From Cerasicoccus sp. TK19100 (lineage in GTDB: Bacteria > Verrucomicrobiota > Verrucomicrobiia > Opitutales > Cerasicoccaceae), in NCBI RefSeq assembly GCF_027257155.1, contig NZ_JAPWDU010000003.1:186001-250000 (forward strand): a stretch of 64,000 nt of DNA, read 5' to 3'. Below the pieces are notes generated by a model. That model was not told the origin of the DNA, did not search any database, and saw nothing but the letters and a program-made list of their open reading frames with translations. Shown one piece after another: positions 61,674-64,000 of this stretch (positions within the stretch are counted from its first letter, which is position 1; each line of letters starts with the position of its first letter). The position numbers and the translations under genes are program-made.

Positions 61674-62534
61674 TCAAGAGCCTTTGTCAAGCTCTACGAG
61701 CATTCTTTTTCGAACATTTTCTGGAAGTGGAACAAATCCCTCATCATCAAGGCGTTCCGCAAGATCATCGCCCAGTAAACTGCGCAAAAGTGGTTTTAAT
61801 TCTGCCTGTTTGTTAATCGGAAAAACCAAGTAATAGCTCAAACGCAGCGGATACTCCCCATAGTGCACATTTTCCGGAGTTGGGCCGAATGCAAACTCGT
61901 CATCACCGGATACCGACAGCGCTCGCACCTTCTCCCCAAGGAGGACTTGGTTGGAGATGCCGATCGAGCCGCTGTCGCTGGCAATCATCTCCATTAACTG
62001 CAGGTTGTTGTTTACGCGGTTCACATTAGCCTTAAGCGATCCGCTGTTGAGCACCTCAAATTTGAAAAGCTCCAGCACGATCGTTCCATCGTTATCCAGA
62101 GCCAGTGGCAGGATGGAGCGCTGAGCGATCGGCCCCTGTAGGTTGAGTTCGCCCCAGCGGTTAAACTTCTCCTGGGAAGCCCCGTAAATACCGGCCAGCT
62201 GAGAAGTGGAAATCTCCGTAAGTGGATTGAACTTCTCCACCACAATGTAGGCTACCTCGTAGGCGATGGGGATAGCCTTGAATTTCGTGCTATCCGGCAA
62301 GTGCGTCTCATCCGGTGCGGCAAGCACGGCTAGATCTGCATCACCGCTTTTGAGGTTCTCTTTGCCGGGGACAGAGCCGATAAATTCCGTGCTTATGCTC
62401 AGGTCGTTATGCTGAGCGTATCCCTCAACGACGGGCAGAACGGCGGGAGCTAGCAGGTCGGAGCCCACCACCGTCCACTCAGCCATTGAGCAGAGTGGCG
62501 TCAGCAGGGCGATGAAAGGGATAAAATTTCGCAT
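61674..62534 (-). CDS. PstS-like phosphate/substrate-binding protein
   Basis: 286 residues. Signal peptide (MRNFIPFIALLTPLCSMA), then WTVVGSDLLAPAVLPVVEGYAQH and GSVPGKENLKSGDADLAVLAAPD, the start of PstS/SBP-like folds (usual GSSTVYP and GSGNG replaced), and DSGSIGISNQVLLGE later. No pst transporter genes are near. It may sense or bind an anion such as phosphate, but ligand residues look poor, so the ligand is open. Confidence 0.72.
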   Translation of the reverse strand: MRNFIPFIALLTPLCSMAEWTVVGSDLLAPAVLPVVEGYAQHNDLSISTEFIGSVPGKENLKSGDADLAVLAAPDETHLPDSTKFKAIPIAYEVAYIVVEKFNPLTEISTSQLAGIYGASQEKFNRWGELNLQGPIAQRSILPLALDNDGTIVLELFKFEVLNSGSLKANVNRVNNNLQLMEMIASDSGSIGISNQVLLGEKVRALSVSGDDEFAFGPTPENVHYGEYPLRLSYYLVFPINKQAELKPLLRSLLGDDLAERLDDEGFVPLPENVRKRMLVELDKGS

Positions 62535-62825
62535 AACCGGAGATTTGACAGGGAGTTAAAAGCGCCCTGGAGCAGCTATCAATGTAATTCTCAAGTGCAT
62601 GACCCATTGTAACCTCAAAAGTTCCCTCACTTTAGCCATCACGGTCAAAGCGTTAAAAAGATCAGCAAGATCGAACGTCATTTGAGCGTAGTCCAATAGC
62701 ACAACCAAAATGAACGATAACCGCATCCCATCATAAGCATAAACCCTCATTTGTATCATTTCAACTTTACATGGCCAGCGATCCATCCTTCTGTGATAAT
62801 TAATCTAGCATTAAAGGAAATGAGC

Positions 62826-63263
62826 ATGCCAACAAACCATAGCCGAAGCGGAGATTTAGACGAACTGGAGCATGACCTGGAGAAACTGGCGGATAAAAAT
62901 GAGCGACGTGGCCTCATTTTAGCCAGCACATGCGCCGTGATGGCCTCGCTAATTCCAGCTCTGGCCGCCATGCTAATGGGCTTTAGCTTAACCGGCCGAT
63001 CATTTACCTTTTGGGCTCTCTCAATCATAGCAGGCTGCATCCTCGCATTCACTATCTGGTATTGTCTGCTGCTGACACTCGTTCCCCCGCGCGACCATCT
63101 GAAAAAGATGATTCATGCCATCCAATACGCCGGAAAGCACCCCAACTGCGTGAGCAGCAATCTCGGCGGTCAAGAGATCAACATCCACCTACCCGAAGAA
63201 CGGATTATCCTGACAGGTCCAGAGGCAATGCTCTTCCGCAAGCACTGGACCAATGCAAAATAA
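62826..63263 (+). CDS. Small two-span membrane protein of unknown function
   Basis: 145 residues. Two helices (ILASTCAVMASLIPALAAMLMGF and FWALSIIAGCILAFTIWYCLLL) follow an acidic start (LDELEHDLEKLAD). No family recognised. GGAAA lies 8 bp before the ATG at 62826, which is preferred to the ATG at 62820. Confidence 0.6.
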   Translation: MPTNHSRSGDLDELEHDLEKLADKNERRGLILASTCAVMASLIPALAAMLMGFSLTGRSFTFWALSIIAGCILAFTIWYCLLLTLVPPRDHLKKMIHAIQYAGKHPNCVSSNLGGQEINIHLPEERIILTGPEAMLFRKHWTNAK

Positions 63264-63289
63264 AAGCGACCCATTCCTGGATCGCTTTT
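63262..63289. terminator. Bidirectional terminator between convergent genes
   Basis: AAAAGCGA and TCGCTTTT form an 8-bp stem with a 12-base loop, flanked by A and T runs on both sides. It sits between the membrane-protein gene and atpC and can end both transcripts. Confidence 0.75.
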
Positions 63290-63311
63290 AGCAAAGAGAT
63301 TGGCGAAGCAA

Positions 63312-63722
63312 CTAGTAGTTCTTCTTTTTCGCCAGCTTTTGAATAACTGCGAAGCGGACCACGCGCTCGAGTTCTTCGATCTGCGCCGGGTCGACATTCT
63401 CGTCCTTGGCCTTCTGCAGGGCTGCCTCCGCACGCTTCTGCGCCTCTTCCACCAGGTTGATATCGATCTTCTCGATGTCGATGGCGGCTTCGGTTAGGAT
63501 GGAGATCGTGTCGTTCTGCACACGGGCAAAGCCCTGGTCAATGGCGAGGTGTTCAACGGAACCACCTTTTGCGGTCACTTCGCCGCCTTCGACAACAGTC
63601 AAGAGCGGTTGGTGCCCGGGCAGGATGTCGATTTCGCCCTGCTTGGTCGGCAGGACCACCTCATCGACCGACTTGCTGTAGACGATCTTTTCGGGCGTGA
63701 CGATTTCGAGTTTAAGAGCCAT
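63312..63722 (-). CDS. atpC: F-type ATP synthase epsilon subunit
   Basis: 136 residues. The beta-sandwich start LKLEIVTPEKIVYSKSVDEVVLPTKQGEIDILPGHQPLL is the family signature, and the C-terminal two helices (EEAQKRAEAALQKAKDENVDPAQIEELERVVRFA) are present. It links the rotor to the catalytic head of ATP synthase and inhibits back-rotation. It lies 6 bp after atpD and is the last gene of the atp operon. Confidence 0.95.
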   Translation of the reverse strand: MALKLEIVTPEKIVYSKSVDEVVLPTKQGEIDILPGHQPLLTVVEGGEVTAKGGSVEHLAIDQGFARVQNDTISILTEAAIDIEKIDINLVEEAQKRAEAALQKAKDENVDPAQIEELERVVRFAVIQKLAKKKNY

Positions 63723-63728
63723 GTGAGC

Positions 63729-64000
<272 letters not shown>

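Overview
The window looks like chromosomal DNA of a Verrucomicrobiota bacterium, probably of the Opitutae/Puniceicoccales kind. This is an inference from several traits together: PEP-CTERM proteins (24081-24749, 52209-54824), prepilin-like proteins of the verrucomicrobial H-X9-DG type (24754-25479), a Verru_Chthon-cassette-like giant protein (30366-33263), several secreted beta-helix proteins, and a GC-rich base composition. No phage, plasmid or rRNA genes are seen. One tRNA gene, tRNA-Gly(GCC), is present.

Layout. 1-3150: end of a LacI-type regulator, a glycosyltransferase and an MFS transporter. 3151-3420: a short element with inverted-repeat ends. 3418-7865: a minus-strand prepilin operon. 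8214-13256: PEP carboxylase and a beta-helix protein. 13581-18918: a minus-strand operon of a PilB/GspE ATPase, two receiver proteins whose AAA+ domains have lost the P-loop, and an unknown protein. 19000-23382: ybeY, a PgpH-type HD phosphodiesterase, phoH and a HIT protein. 23611-27588: PEP-CTERM protein, pseudopilin, NarL-type regulator and two divergent exported proteins resembling S26B signal peptidases. 27660-33979: M16 peptidase and a second giant prepilin-like cassette. 34030-36226: A-type Fe-S carrier, FmdB-like zinc ribbon, TPR lipoprotein. 36413-40048: thiazole biosynthesis (thiG, thiH, thiS) with an unknown gene and a PLD-like protein. 40129-41527: phosphodiester glycosidase and a RAYT transposase abutting a REPIN-like repeat. 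41568-46753: ABC-F protein, ABC exporter, a repeat-rich convergent intergenic region, and a VIT1-type transporter. 46858-50775: GluR0-like glutamate-gated K+ channel, an HTH protein fused to a degenerate PilB domain, and an MscS channel. 50902-58033: DUF4160/DUF2442 pair, FCD-type GntR regulator, a glycine-rich PEP-CTERM protein, and a fused glycine dehydrogenase. 58100-63263: secreted and beta-helix proteins, tRNA-Gly, a PstS-like protein and a small membrane protein. 63312-64000: atpC and the end of atpD.

The most unusual material is: (1) three proteins that resemble type IV pilus/NtrC ATPases but lack the nucleotide-binding loop; (2) a RAYT transposase with several matching REPIN-like repeats whose hairpin arms differ by compensatory changes; (3) an array of about eight small hairpins with a 23-bp period at 45682-45869; (4) a 22-bp exact direct repeat flanking a single PEP-CTERM gene between a GntR regulator and gcvP, which suggests the gene was inserted into a once-shared divergent promoter; and (5) a divergent pair of exported S26B-like proteins with identical Ser-His spacing.
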